Assembly (NCBI GenBank): GCA_019022495.1
Contig: JAFEKR010000011.1
Coordinates: 434,001 to 498,000 of the forward strand
Direction of reading: 5' to 3'
Source of the DNA: Epichloe hybrida
Taxonomy: Eukaryota; Ascomycota; Sordariomycetes; Hypocreales; Clavicipitaceae
DNA: 64,000 nt
Part shown: piece after piece, positions 24,136-36,181 of the stretch
Layout: each line of letters opens with the position of its first letter
Numbering within the stretch: position 1 is the stretch's first letter
Notes under the pieces: model-generated
Databases searched by the model: none
The model's input: the letters and a program-made list of their open reading frames with translations, nothing else
Told to the model about the DNA's origin: nothing
Translations under genes and position numbers: made by a program

Positions 24136-25109
24136 ATTATTAGTTAGATAGAAAAAAAACAGAAGTGGATAATAGTTAGCCCGGGCGGATACCGAGCTTT
24201 CCCTGCGCCTATGATGCCGATAAATTCGGGCAGCCATAAGGGTCTTGTATCCTTCTCTTTCCTCTTTCCTCTTCCTCTCCTGTGCCTTGGCCGCAACCAT
24301 TCCAAGGCATTGCACAGACGGACGCCACGGGCCGAACCTGGGATTGTCCATACGAGAGAAAATGTCATTGGAAACAATTGAACGGAAAATTTACTGCAAC
24401 GAGCGATGGATCAATTGTGTGCCAATTTGAACCAACAGACTCAAATCGTGGCATGTGCTTTCGATGTGCTGTCGACGGTCGTGAAACGGCACCTCCTGCA
24501 GGGTAAGGGTAGGCTGGACAGTTCCCTTGGTGGCCGCCCGGTTTCTATGTAGAACTCATTATTATTTTTAGGTTGACGGATATTGCCATATTGGTCCCGT
24601 GAACCTCCACTCCAGCCGGGCCGAACTATGATTGTTCCGATATTGTTCTCCACCACATTGACACTTCTGCACTTTGCATACCTCGCGCGACGTCAACGAA
24701 GCGACTGGCAGATGCACTGCTGACAACTTCTACCCTCCCGTATTTTCAATCGCCACGCTTTGAACCCATCGTTGCCAGCCCGTCGCTGCGTAAAGTCGTA
24801 CGGCAAGCCATAACCGCCCGCCTCACTGCTGAACTCGAACCCCCGAGGGATTGAACTCCTTTATCCGCGCGACTCGTCCCACGATCCTGCATTCTCACTA
24901 TTCTTGCTCAAAGATCAATTCAATACACAATCTTGACATCTGGATCTGGGTCGGGTTACGCGGCATTACACAATCTCTATCAGTCTTGACCTTTTATCTT
25001 CACGGCCCAACCTTCGCATGGCGTTGCTTTCATAGTTGCAGACGAATATATACAAAAAGAAATTCGAAAAAATCACGGGCCTTTTGATACAATATATTTT
25101 TCTGCGACA
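24136..25109. other. Region upstream of AVL9 with a possible small Cys-rich coding remnant
   Basis: The sequence 24282-24506 on the plus strand gives a 74-residue frame with TWDCPYERKCHWKQL, VCQFEPTDSNRGMCFRC, five cysteines in short spacing, like a small secreted fungal protein. A signal-peptide-like stretch (FLFLSCALAAT) precedes it in another frame at about 24245-24300, so a frameshift or intron would be needed. The rest, up to the AVL9 start, shows no gene and presumably holds the AVL9 promoter. Confidence 0.3.
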
Positions 25110-27594
25110 ATGACCTCTGAAGATGAGAATGACGCACCCAATGACACAAGCTCGCCGAACGGAACAGAAGCTCGTCCCGCGCTAATTTCGGTCCCTCTTA
25201 CCGATGAGAACAGCTTGAGTAACAATGGGTTTTCGCCACTGGTAACAGTTGTCGGGTTTCATCACGCCCGAGGACCGGAGGTTGAGACTTGGTTCGGTGC
25301 CGGAGATGGGATCGATCCAGCTATCAAATACAATTGGCCGTTGCTGCCTTTTATGGCATTGAGCGACGGAGCCCATGCGTGAGTCTGTGCTGGCAAGGCA
25401 AACCCCATTCCCTGGGTGATACAGGACTGACCCAAGACCTAGATCCGAGGAGGACTTTTCCTACTTCACACTCTTGAAGCCCAAAGCGGGCTCGGAACCC
25501 GCCACATCACTATTTGGAATCTCATGTACAAGACAACTCGATTCGTCCCAGCTAATAAATCGGCCAGCAGATGTAACCAGATCTACGGTGCAAAAGGCTG
25601 TGGTTGTAATTGCCGATAGTCCCCAAGGTTTCGGCATGTTGCGCGAGAGACTCAGCATTGTCACCCAGGCTTGGTTTGCGCAACGGGAATTTACGGATAC
25701 AGACATCTTGCGACGATTTCAGGAGAGTCTTGCAGATGAAAAAGCAAGAGGCACACTGAAAGATGAGAGCGAGCGGGATCTGCACTTTGGCATGAGCTTG
25801 CGTGAGCTCATTCATGAGTTCAAGTGGCAGGCCCTGGTGCTACTCAAGTGCTGTTTGTTGCAGCCAAAGGTACGAATCGCATGTGCTTTGTTTCTGCCTT
25901 GACGTTCTCCGTGGCACTAATATCAGCCAAGATGCTATTTTTCGGGTCCAGATGTGACAGGCTGTGTATGGTCCAATTCTCTCTCATATCTTTGATACCT
26001 GGTCTCATCCGTAACCTGCAAGACTGTGCCGACCCCGAATTGCACAGCTACGAAACAAAACTCGCCCAACCCACCAGCTTGCAAAGCAGCAATCGAAGCT
26101 CTCTACTGTCTTTCATGGGATTACCCTTACAAATATTTGGCAAAGTTTGTTCATAAAGCCCCCCCCCCCCCCACCAGGCCTCCAGAGCATCCCTTTGATG
26201 ACTTGAAGAAATATTAACAAAGCACGTAGGGTGGCTTCTTCGGCCCCTACACGCCACTGCAACAGCTCGACATCTTGGCCGATTTCGGAACCAAATCCTA
26301 CATTGTGGGCAGCACCAACTCCCTTCTTCTTCAGCAGAAGGACAGATACAGCGACATCCTCATCAACCTAGACGAAGACACTGTCAACATCACCTCGCCG
26401 TCGCTAAAATCAGCGCTAGCCCTGACTCCGGCGGATCGTAGATGGATCGACTTCCTGACCCACGAGGTGAATGAGACATGGGATGAAGCCAACCCCAGCA
26501 GACCGAAAAACATGCAATACGTGGGAAGCGAGGAATTTATTAGATCGCAGTTCGAAGCGTACATGCTGGGGTTGATATCTTCGGTCAAGTACCACAACTT
26601 TTTGGCCGGCCAAGGAGAAGACATGTCAAGCCTAGGAGCCGACAGCGACCCAGCCGCTGATTTTGGGCTTGAGTGGGTAGAGGCGTGGACCAAGACGGAG
26701 AACTATCGCATGTGGAATGTCCACACCGATACGAACCTGTTTGCCGTGTCTGAACCGAAGCATCCATGTGCAGGTGGGTTGACCGTTGAGGACATCCAAC
26801 GCAGAGTGGCAGACCAAATCAAGGATCTTCACCTGGACGAGCGCCTGGCACAGGGCCGAGTCATTCTCGGAAGAAATCTGACCGCAGGCCGCGAAAAGGC
26901 CTCGACCATGTTCAACAAACTCTACTCCGACATAGAATACCTACGAGAGTCACAACGGCGCCGTGCTGAAGAGACGCGCACCCAGGAGCCAAAGTCTCCC
27001 ACGGATAAGGGCGCTTACCCAGTCGATCTCGCCAAAGCCCAACAAACCGTCAACACCGTCGGCGCCAAGGCAAGCGCCTACATGTCAAGCTGGGCGACCT
27101 GGGCAGGCGAGAAGCGCAAGACGGGCGGCTGGGGCGCCGGCTGGGGCAAGAAAAACAGCAACAACACCACCACCACCACCACCACTTCCAGAGTAGATTC
27201 TTCCTCTCCATCCACAAGCCCCATCGAGAAGGATTATCAAATGGTCAGCCAGCCACAGTCCCGATCGACATCCACAGACGAGTACAACGCCCGCCCCCCC
27301 ACACATGCGTCCTTTAGCGAAAGCATCCTCTCCCAGGCGAGCGACCGTCCCCTGACGGCCTCGGACGCCTCCCATGAGGCATCCCACGACGTGTCCGAAG
27401 CGTCATCGCCCCATCCCGGCACCAAACAGCAGACCTCCTCTGAAACCCCAAAAGATGACCCCCAGGCAACACCTACACCACACGATGATGGCTTCCGAAA
27501 AGAAGATGTCGTTGGTGCATCGTCCCCCACCACCGAGTCATCACCGAACGAGTCCTCCGTGGAGGAGAAACATTCAATTTCCGGCTTGAACTAG
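25110..27594 (+). CDS. AVL9: AVL9-like DENN-domain protein of the late secretory pathway
   Basis: Four exons: 25110-25378, 25443-25869, 25932-26144, 26230-27594; 757 residues. All three introns have GT-AG ends and the joined frame reads through (DGAHASEEDFSYF, LLQPKMLFFGSRCDRLCM, LQIFGKGGFFGPYTPLQQL). The N-terminus has VVGFHHARGPEVE and PFMALSDGAHA, then LFGISCTRQ, hallmarks of the AVL9 branch of DENN proteins; LFFGSRCDRLC and FSLISLIPGL follow. The last third (after about residue 530) is Ser/Thr/Pro-rich and probably disordered, with a run of Thr from ACC repeats. Family knowledge: yeast Avl9 acts in exocytic transport from the Golgi; DENN domains often serve as Rab GEFs, but the Rab partner is not known here. 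Intron 3 carries a 12-13 base C tract. Confidence 0.9.
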
Positions 27595-28434
27595 TCAACA
27601 TGTATTTCAGAGATGATGGAATCTAGGAAGGGGGCCTCGGTGGTTCATTTAGATAGGAGAGCGAAGGAAAGGGGCATGCATTCTACAGGTAGCGACTTCG
27701 TCAAGGTCCTCGTCCGCGCACGTCTCTCGACGCATTCAACTTCCGTCCCCTCATCCGCTTCATCCTTGAACGTGACGCTGCTGGACAAATGTGTGAGTTG
27801 GACCTCGTCACCACGTTAATCCCGGAAGGGTGTGAACAAGAAGAGGGGCCCGTAGAGCCTTTTGAAACACCACGACAAGGACAGACAAGTCCATTACACA
27901 GAATGAATGCTGCTTCTCCCTCGACTCTTGATCTGCGTCTATTTTTCATACTGCTCTGGTTGTGTCTACATACCATACCGATATACTTTGAGCCTGTCCT
28001 ACGTCACAAACTCCCGTCCTGCCTCTTGACGCACAACAATCAGAAACAAAAAATGATTATGAACAAAGAGTATGACGCCAAAGCAAGCCATCAAGCCGAT
28101 GCTCGCCTTGCGCCAATATAATGTAGGATGGCATCTGTTGTGAGATGGGTTGAATCACTTGATCCCACTCATGTTCCTTGCACCCGATTCGGCTAGGATC
28201 AAGTTCCTAGACGTTTGGTCCAGGCTATGGAAGACTCGCCGTTCCTGTTGCTGCCAGGGATAAGATGCGGCGAGTGGAGCCATCTCCGGCACGAAGAGGC
28301 GTGGTTCCAATGCCGACGTGTTTAACAGGGTGTTGTTTGTGGAGCTGCAAAATTGGGTTTAAGGAGTGTATGTAGATCATACAGCCATCCAGTCTCGCAC
28401 GAAACATGACCGCCGTGCATAGGAGCGAAGGCGC
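27595..28434. other. Convergent intergenic region AVL9/cullin
   Basis: Lies between two stop codons, so it holds the two 3' UTRs. Open frames of up to 110 codons here have no recognisable features. No gene seen. Confidence 0.5.
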
Positions 28435-31034
28435 TTAGGCAAGATAGCCCAATTCATCATCATCAAGGCGCTCGAGGTATTCCTTGTCCAGAAGAATCTC
28501 TATGCACTTTTTGATGTCGCCCACCTTGGGAACAAATCTTGAACGGATTTGGTTGATGGTTTCACTGACCAGCTGAGTGTGCTTCATCTTTTTCCGAGCC
28601 TTCATGATTCGCACAATAGCAGACTGCCAAACGAGTTAGTAATTGGATTACTCACAGCAAAATAACACCACGCGATGCAATGAATTTGTCCCACCTGTAG
28701 AACCAGCTTCCGGTCTTCCTCAATGGTCTTATTGGTTTCCGCCTCTTCTTGCTTCGCCTCTTTGACACCGCCCAAGTTTAGATTTACTCGGATCTTTTTG
28801 CTCTTGAAGTCATAATTGAGGTTGAAGGATTTTCCTGCACTTGGCTTGTCACCCGAGCCGCCAGACATCAAGAGCACCTTGGCTTTGAGTATAACGGCGA
28901 GCGCTTGATCCAGGACCTCATTGCTGAGTTGCGTTGCGCTGAGAATGTCATCGTAGGAATAAGTATCCTTCTCATTGAATAGAAGTAGAATGGCCATTTG
29001 GTAGATGGAAACTTGGAATGTAAAGGGTGTCTTGCTGCTCTTGCAGTACCCAGTTCTGATTTCACCCTTGCAAAGATGCCAAAGCCAAGTAAGCTTGCGG
29101 CCATCATGCTTGTGTTTGTAAAACCGGACAAAACGCTCAATCTCGGCGGCAATCTCGGCGGGTGGGTGAAAGTTGGTGCTCGGTGGTGTCAGCGGCCAGA
29201 AACCGGTACCAAGGATAGAGAAAGCCGAGTCCACCGTCTTGGGGGATTCAATGCTGTCGAGATGATCTCGGAATTCCTTGTTCAGGTCCTTGGAAATTTG
29301 CATGTCTTGGAACATGCGCTGCAGCTTATTGGTATACTCAAAACCACATGCCTCCTTGAGCTTGCTGATCATGCTGGTCTCGGCATCATCTGACGACGAG
29401 TTGCTGTGAACGAGTCGACGGGCGAGCATGCGGGAGTAAAACTTTTGGAACACATCCTTGTCCTCAATGTACCTGAACACAGTCATAATCTGAGTCAGGG
29501 TGCCCTCCAAGTCGGCTTCTTCGATGCTCGTGCTGCTCTTTCGTAATAAAACGTCGGTATACTTGGCCAAGAGTTCGGGCGATTTGCTTGAGCTCAATTT
29601 GCATACTTCGTTACGATTGACAAACTCCCTGCACGCATTGTCGAGTGATCGAGTGAACTCGGGTTCGTCGTTGAAGGCTTGCTTAACTAGCAGCTGGTAT
29701 TGTGAATGAACCTCGAGAAGAGCATCGACATAGATTTTTGGCTCAAGTTTGTCACCCTCCGATGACTGAACCTTCTGGACAGCGGCAAGACCGGCTTTGC
29801 GCACGTGGGTTTCAAATCTTGTTCTGAGAGGCTCGAGGCCGTCGGGAATGCGGGCAAGCAGCCTGTACATCCTTGCCATATCCTCCTCTCGGTCGTTATC
29901 CAAGAGGACCTGGAACTCCTCGCGCAGCAGGGTCGAGTGATCGGCAATTAAAGCCATGTTGCATGTCTTCTTCAAGGACATTGCAATGTCCTGGTGGAGA
30001 TACATTTTCACTCTCTCCTCCTCCTCCTCCAAACGAGCCTCGGCCTTCTTCATGTATTCGACCACGCTATTCTCGGCAACAAATTGCTTTGATTCAGCCT
30101 GGTAGAATTCCTTAGTTGCTACCAGGAAAGGTCGCTCGAAGTGGTAACGATAAACGTCCAACGTTGATCTTGACGGATCCGCTTCATCCAAGCCGAGGGA
30201 CACGAAGGAGTCGACCACTTGCTTGATCTGCCCATGTTCAATCGTTTCACCGTTTCGTTGTTTCTCCACGAGTTTGAGCACCGCGTCCATGACCTTGTCC
30301 GACACCTGTTCGAACAATACCTTGCGCCATTGGACCAGGTGCAGAGTATACACGTCGTACACGTTCTTTTTACCCTCATCAATCTCTCGCTTAACCCAGT
30401 GACGGTTCAAGTAGCGAAACAGGTGATGGATATACTTGGCTGCAATGGTGTATCGGCTCCATTCCTTGATGTAATATGTGAGGAGGGCTTCTTCGGTGTG
30501 TGATTTTGATTCTTCGACCAGCTGCTCGAGATGCCTCTGAAGGTACTCAATCAGGTTGTTGTAGAGTTCCTCGCCGAGTAAATGAGCTGCGTTGATACAG
30601 ACAGCGTTAGCCAATCTAGAAGTGACCGAAAGAAGGATTGCAGGTGATGTAAAGACAACTTACCGCCGCGGTGATTAGAGTGCATAGCCGGGCCGGAAAG
30701 ACCAACAGCTTTTTGCGATGTACAAAAGTTGTGAACAGCACTGCAGATTTGGAGTGTCAGCCTGGTGTAATGGCCAGACTAGGCGTCAGTTGGTAGTGAA
30801 CGCACGTGTATACCCCCATGTACATCTGCATATCGATGCCCTGTTCCAAGTCGTTCATGATCCGGGCGATGCCTGCCTGAAGATAGGTCCATCTGCAACA
30901 ACCAGCATGGTCAGCAAGTTGATACCCAAGGTTGTCGACCGTCGAGCGGACAAGCAAGAAGCTTACGTCGCGCCAATATCCTCCCGGTTGGGCACCGGGG
31001 GCATCTGGCTAGCAATAGCCAGCCGCGTAGCCAT
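28435..31034 (-). CDS. cul1: Cullin-1-like scaffold of SCF ubiquitin ligase
   Basis: Five exons on the minus strand: 31034-30967, 30892-30806, 30740-30664, 30586-28695, 28623-28435; 770 residues, the usual cullin size. Junctions restore the family text: [36 protein letters not shown], and [17 protein letters not shown]. The cullin-homology region contains [21 protein letters not shown] and [16 protein letters not shown]; the C-terminal winged helix has [13 protein letters not shown], where the Lys after VRIM is the expected neddylation site, and the protein ends DDELGYLA. Role from the family: bridges Skp1/F-box receptors (N-terminus) and Rbx1/E2 (C-terminus). A longer reading of exon 4 to 30614 is rejected because GCAG|CT at 30586 restores the conserved frame. 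Confidence 0.95.
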
Positions 31035-32129
31035 GTTGCTCGAAAAACGACGTGTGAAGATGGTCGCAAAGTGGCGGCGCGGGGTTGATATCGGGGGGAT
31101 GTCGAGGGGATGTCGAGGGGCCCCGGCTTCCAAGGGTGGTTCGCGGGTCCGCTTCGTGACACCCTGGGACCTTTGTATTGTCTTTTGAGTGAGAGGCAAA
31201 AAGAGGATACTCTACGCGGAGTGGATTACGCGGGTCCCAAAGGAGGAAGGCGGAAAGCGGAAGGCGGAAGACGGAAAGGTTGAAGGCGGAATTCGCGATG
31301 ACGGGTTCGTTGTCGTGATCAACGTGCAGGACGACAATGACGCTGGGAGGAGACTCTGTCTGCTAATGCGCGTGAAAGGTCGGACTCGGCACGTGTCACA
31401 CAAGGAGGAGGAGTCTCTGCTTCTTCACAGTCGACTCTTGAGCCGCAGCAAAGTTAGAAGAGAGACAAAGGGGAAGGAGAGGAGGGCCAACAGGATGCTC
31501 GATGTGATTACATATAGTAAAGGTGGTGGAGGGTTTCGTTTGAACAGCGCCGAGTTTCCTGGTTTGCTTGTCACAGCCACAAATCATCAGCACGTCCACG
31601 TCCACGTCCACGTCCACGTCCACCCACTTGCAGTGCAGTTGAAGTTTGGGTTCAAGTTGGCCCCGTATTTTTTATTATCCACCGCCCAGCTGGCGGCTGG
31701 CGGCTGGCGGCTGGCGGGCCACCCCCCGGTTGAGTCAAGTCGACTCTCCTCTCTCCGGCTGTTGCCCTCGAGGTGCTTGGCATTGAACCTTTTTTTATTT
31801 AATTGAAGACTAGACTGCTCGAGCTGGAATGAAGTCCAATACGATCCAGACAGTGCTTTCGTCATGATGTATGCCATATTTCCTGTCCTTAATATATGCC
31901 GTGCGCTTGGCGAAACACGAACCGCTACTCTGGCCACATCGCTATGAACTTCAATATGCTGGACACATGCAGAGACAGAGCCGTGATTTTGCCCTACAAA
32001 TGCCACCGCTGTTTCCCAACAAGAGCACTTCCCCTCACGCCACAACGCCCAGTCGATGCTCTCTCTTGTAGCCAGTCAAACGCCGTAAGCCTTGCCCATG
32101 CATCAGAAACAATCCCACCGTGTTCGCCA
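31035..32129. other. Intergenic region upstream of cullin with short tandem repeats
   Basis: Contains three small arrays: GGAAGGCGGAA-type repeats at about 31243-31290, five to six CACGTC hexamers at about 31590-31622, and CTGGCGG heptamers at about 31689-31720. A 205-codon plus-strand frame (31189-31806) spans these but looks like chance. Presumably the cullin promoter plus the 3' UTR of the next gene. Confidence 0.5.
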
Positions 32130-33383
32130 TCATACGTTGGAGTCGTCATTATCGCCCCCACCTCCTCCTAGACGCTTCACCATTCGGAATACGTTGATGG
32201 TAAAAGTCATTGTCCACGAGACGAGTCCCAGCAGCTGGAATGCAGCTAGCGCCTTGGATAGACGAGTGAGTGATGTATCTCGCACACCGTGGTATATGAA
32301 ACTTTCAAACGCCAACGCCATACTTGAAGACTTGAATATGATGAAGAAGAGGTCCAACAGTATCAAAGAGATCTTGTCAATTGCGGATCGAAGGCCCAGT
32401 GGTTTCCCTGTATACTCATCCCATATCATATATCCGATATAGGGGATAGCCACGCAGTCCACTACTACGGCGACGACCGACTGTGTCCGCTCCGCGCCGG
32501 ACCGCTCCGCGCTATCCTTCCTCAGGTCTTTCTCCATCTGGTAGATCCGAGCAGCGATGCCAAGCGCTAGAATGGACGTGACCATGACACCGAGTCGGAA
32601 GAGTAATGGGGACAAGGGATGTCGCATGATGCCGTTCCATATTCGCTTCGGAAAAGCTACCGTCTTTCGGTTGCCTTTGGTTCGTCCATCTGAATGGTGG
32701 AACTGGACCTTGATATCCGAATTAAAAGTCGGCTGCAGCTTGTTGAGAGTCTCGCAGTCGACGACTTGCGATTCTTCATTTGCCCTGCGGCCCCAGGACG
32801 ACGAATGTAAAAAGTCTTGCCATGACATGGCGCCAAGAGGGGGAGCTGGTTTGTAATTGGACACAATGACGGGCTCGGCGGACCGTAGGTGATCCCATTT
32901 CCTACCATGCATAGACGCACGCCCATATCGCAAGAAATGGGGAATTCGGGACCTGGTCTTCTGGGCCGGGCCTAGTTGAGGATCGTCCCAACCGATGAAG
33001 CCGTCTTTGGATACGCGGCGTTGTGGCTCGTTGGGTGCAAAGTTGCTTTGACGCTGCACGATACGGGTCGGGGGTTGCAAAAGACGAAGTTGTTCCTCGC
33101 TGGCCGGACCGTATCTCTGTTCGTAGGAATCGATCCAGGCTTTGCAAAGGAAATTTTGTTAGTAGCAATTCGAAGAAGGATGTGGGGAGGGGACTGAACG
33201 GTGTCGAGGTGTTGTGGAAAATGGGGATGGCATACGAGGGAGAGACCTGGGAGGCCGTAAGCGAGAATGAGAGTTGACGGCCGCACCAACATAGTCGTTG
33301 GAAGATATTTGAGCGTCGGATGAAGCCGATTCTCCGACCGTTCGAGTGGGCGACGACGAAAGAAGCGCGTTGGACTCGGGCAT
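32130..33383 (-). CDS. Fungal four-TM protein resembling regulator of phospholipase D SRF1
   Basis: Two exons: 33383-33236 and 33139-32130, 385 residues. Intron 33140-33235 has donor GTATGC, a GCTAAC branch point and acceptor AAAG; joining gives SRLRPPRSLPPWIDSYEQRYGPASEEQL. A cytosolic N-terminal half carries DGFIGWDDP, KWDHLRSAEP and VVDCETLNKLQP blocks. Four membrane segments are visible at about 229-249, 270-289, 306-328 and 346-366, with the motif DEYTGKPLGLR between the second and third. This layout is what fungal genomes label SRF1 (a yeast regulator of the phospholipase D Spo14); I recall it by pattern, so function is tentative. The start at 33383 precedes a Ser-rich stretch. Confidence 0.75.
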
Positions 33384-34395
33384 CGTAATTCCTGGTTGCT
33401 GGTCTCTGTGGCCACAGCAGCGACAGCGGCACCAGGGGATACAGCCACGCAAGATGCCGTTGCTAGCAGCTTCGCATGGTCTCTTTTCGTTGACGGACGC
33501 GCTGCTTCTGAAGTGTTCGTTGCGCGGGCGGCGTCCGTTTTGCGTGAGCAAGTTGGCGCAAGTGAGCAAGTTGGACACCGGGCTATCGGACGTGGAATGG
33601 TTTGCGCCAACAAAGGCAAGAGACAGCCATGCGACTGACGTGCGTCAGTTCGGTGCCACTTGCCGCTAGGACTCGGACTCGGACCTGTAACCTTGTTGAC
33701 CAAGACAAAAGGAACCTTGATCGTGTTGACATTTGCATTAGGCCTTCCTGGCGTCTGCTGCGTCCAGAAGGCTGCAATTTGACCAGATGAGATGCTTTCA
33801 GTTTATTACTCCGTAGCCCGACAAGGAGTTCAGTAAGTTGTGGCCGCATTTGTGCCGTGACATGTTTTGATGCTGCCCCATGCTGCCCCACCACTCATTC
33901 TCCGTCGTTCTCCTCTCCTCCGCTGGGTGACGGGCTGAGGGCCCAGCCAGCACGACGAGGTTTGACGTCACCTGATAGCGCGACATGCCCGCTAAGCCCG
34001 CTCCTCCAACCAGCAGCCACGCGTTGCGTTGCCTTGGTGCCCCTTGTAGTGACTGTAGTGACACTAAAAGTACCTACTCAGGTACCGCCAGCCAGGAACT
34101 TTGGACGAAAATCATAAAAATAGTTACCGGCATCGACAACCACAACCAAGGGCCACCGAATGATTCGAGCCTCCAATGTCCACGATTTCTCGCTTCAGCC
34201 GCGCATCCTTTGTGGTTCAGGCGTTGTACTAAACCTCCTGCTTGCTCAGTTGGCTTGAAACTCATTCCATCGACTGGCTTCAACAGAGCTGACGCTTTTG
34301 GCCCGCGTGAACTCACAGCTCCAGCTCATGAATTCAAATTTCGGATTTTGACACGCCACCTGCATCCAGTGCCTGCTTTCCCGATCCGAGTCAGC
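33384..34395. promoter_or_regulatory. Divergent intergenic region SRF1-like / ECM11-domain gene
   Basis: About 1 kb between two divergent starts; should contain both promoters. No TATA box or known operator was recognised. The plus-strand frame is open upstream of 34396 back to 33985, but that stretch lacks conserved character. Confidence 0.5.
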
Positions 34396-35868
34396 ATGCA
34401 GCCAGGACTTAAAGCAAAGGGCAGAGGGCTCCAAGAGTTCGCAAGGGGTAAATCCGACAGCAATGCAAACTACAACGCCCCTTCTGACAAGCCCTACCAA
34501 CCCGACCCAGGCAGGCGTTCGGCCACACCCAGTGCAGACTCATATCAGCCCAGCCGACAAGAGATCGCAGAATTTGCCAGATTGCCGATTCCTGGTGCTG
34601 CCCCAAAAACTGTCGGCAGTCCTCGAGCAAGCGCTCCTCTGAGAAGCATCCATCGAGTAGATTCGCCAGTTCAACACGGGTACGGGTCGCCAAAACGTCA
34701 GTCTCGGGGGAAGCAGATTCAGACTGCCGCAGATCACCATGGCATATTTTCAGGATCACAGCTTGGAGAAAACTTCATGAACTCGGGTCTCACAACACCC
34801 ACCAATGACCCAGAGGCATTGATAGTTGTACAAGCTCCCGAAATCAAGGTAGAAGAGCGCGGCGAAAAAAATCAAGTCCAAAGGATGGCCCCTCGGCATG
34901 TTCCCCCTTTGGACTTCGAGAAACATCAGTTCTCTATTGAAGTGGATGGCCGGCTCTCAGTGGTGCCGGGGCTGAATCGCCATAATCCGTCTCACATGAA
35001 CGACGGGTTCTACAACAGCAAAGGGTATAATAACCATGTTCGATATCAACCTAAACCCATCAAACAGGCGAATCCCACCTACAGCCACCAAGCACCGACG
35101 GTTCAAGCACAAGCTAGACTCCCAATGCGAGGAGTTCGTGTGAGCCGTGGACAACACTCGCTGCCGAATGCTTTGCCCATTCAGGAGGAAGTTCCGCCAC
35201 AAGGCAGATTCACCGAGGTGGAGGAAGAAAGTTGGGAAGAACAAGCCTCAGAGAAAGCGAATGAGTCCATCCTTGTGCACGACTCTGATAATGAGTTTGA
35301 TGCCTTTCGTAGATTCGGAGGAGGACCGGCGTCGCCAAAAACAAAGAAGCATAACGGGGCACCTATGAAACCCGCACGAGAAGGCACCCACAAGTCGAGC
35401 AAAGTCACACACGATCTGCAACAGAAATCTAAAAAACGCAGACGCCAAAGTCTGGACTACGACGACAAAGTCCTCAGCTCTATGACGTACCAAGATCTCC
35501 AAGGGGAGCCGTTCGATGTCGTACCACAGCTGCCAGGCATGTTGAACGGACATGACTCTGCTGCGTCAAAACTGATCACTAGGCTTGAGCAGTTTCAGCA
35601 GCAAGGGGAGCGAGAGCAACACCAGTTCTTCTCACACATGTCGATTGAAGAGTGGGAGAACGCGGGCGATTGGTTCGTTGACCATTTCACAGATATCATG
35701 AACCGCTTGCGACAAGCTCGGCGAGATAAACGCAAAATGGTGGCAGCATTCGAGATGGAAGCCTCGCAACGAGAAGAGGCTATCCGCCTACGAACTGACG
35801 CCATTGACAAAAAGTTGATCAAAATGAAACAAGATGGCCAGCGTGTCGTTGGCGACAAGCATCTTTGA
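34396..35868 (+). CDS. ECM11-domain protein
   Basis: Single exon, 490 residues from ATG 34396 (MQPGLKAKGRG); an in-frame upstream start at 33985 was not chosen because the extra 137 residues look like translated UTR. Residues 1 to about 340 are low-complexity, rich in Ser, Pro, Gln and basic residues. The last 150 form a charged helical domain: RRRQSLDYDDKVLSSMTYQDL, then HQFFSHMSIEEWENAGDWF, then a long coiled coil with RLRQARRDKRKMVAAFE and AIDKKLIKMKQDGQRVV. This C-terminal pattern fits the ECM11 family; in yeast Ecm11 belongs to the synaptonemal complex, while filamentous fungal members are mostly uncharacterised. Nuclear function is only inferred. Confidence 0.7.
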   Translation: MQPGLKAKGRGLQEFARGKSDSNANYNAPSDKPYQPDPGRRSATPSADSYQPSRQEIAEFARLPIPGAAPKTVGSPRASAPLRSIHRVDSPVQHGYGSPKRQSRGKQIQTAADHHGIFSGSQLGENFMNSGLTTPTNDPEALIVVQAPEIKVEERGEKNQVQRMAPRHVPPLDFEKHQFSIEVDGRLSVVPGLNRHNPSHMNDGFYNSKGYNNHVRYQPKPIKQANPTYSHQAPTVQAQARLPMRGVRVSRGQHSLPNALPIQEEVPPQGRFTEVEEESWEEQASEKANESILVHDSDNEFDAFRRFGGGPASPKTKKHNGAPMKPAREGTHKSSKVTHDLQQKSKKRRRQSLDYDDKVLSSMTYQDLQGEPFDVVPQLPGMLNGHDSAASKLITRLEQFQQQGEREQHQFFSHMSIEEWENAGDWFVDHFTDIMNRLRQARRDKRKMVAAFEMEASQREEAIRLRTDAIDKKLIKMKQDGQRVVGDKHL

Positions 35869-36181
35869 TATGGGTCGGTTGTATATGAGGGACCATGAGC
35901 GATGGATGGTATGCAAGATCTTGAGCCACGAATAGATTGGTGGTGAATAATGCTTGGGACTGCATACGCAGAAAAGATGGAACGAACATCACGCCATTTT
36001 CCCCCGGCTTTTATTTTGATTTCCACGGTGCTGTGGGTTAGGTAGCATGGTGTTTAGCGGGTGGTGGAGGTATTTAACAGTGCTTCAAGGGTCTGATGCA
36101 CAAGGGTAATTTTGCTTTGCTTTTATGATACCCCCAAGTCATGGGACATCACATCTCAGTCAAAAGAAGGACTAGGAAGGA
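35869..36181. other. Convergent 3' intergenic region
   Basis: 313 bp between the stop codons of the ECM11-domain gene and the kinase gene; nothing but presumptive 3' UTRs. Confidence 0.5.

Noticed and set aside
31189..31806. 205-codon plus-strand frame
   Set aside because: Runs through short tandem repeats and has no domain-like character.
33985..34395. 137-residue N-terminal extension of the ECM11-domain protein
   Set aside because: Open by chance; composition resembles translated UTR and a good Met follows at 34396.
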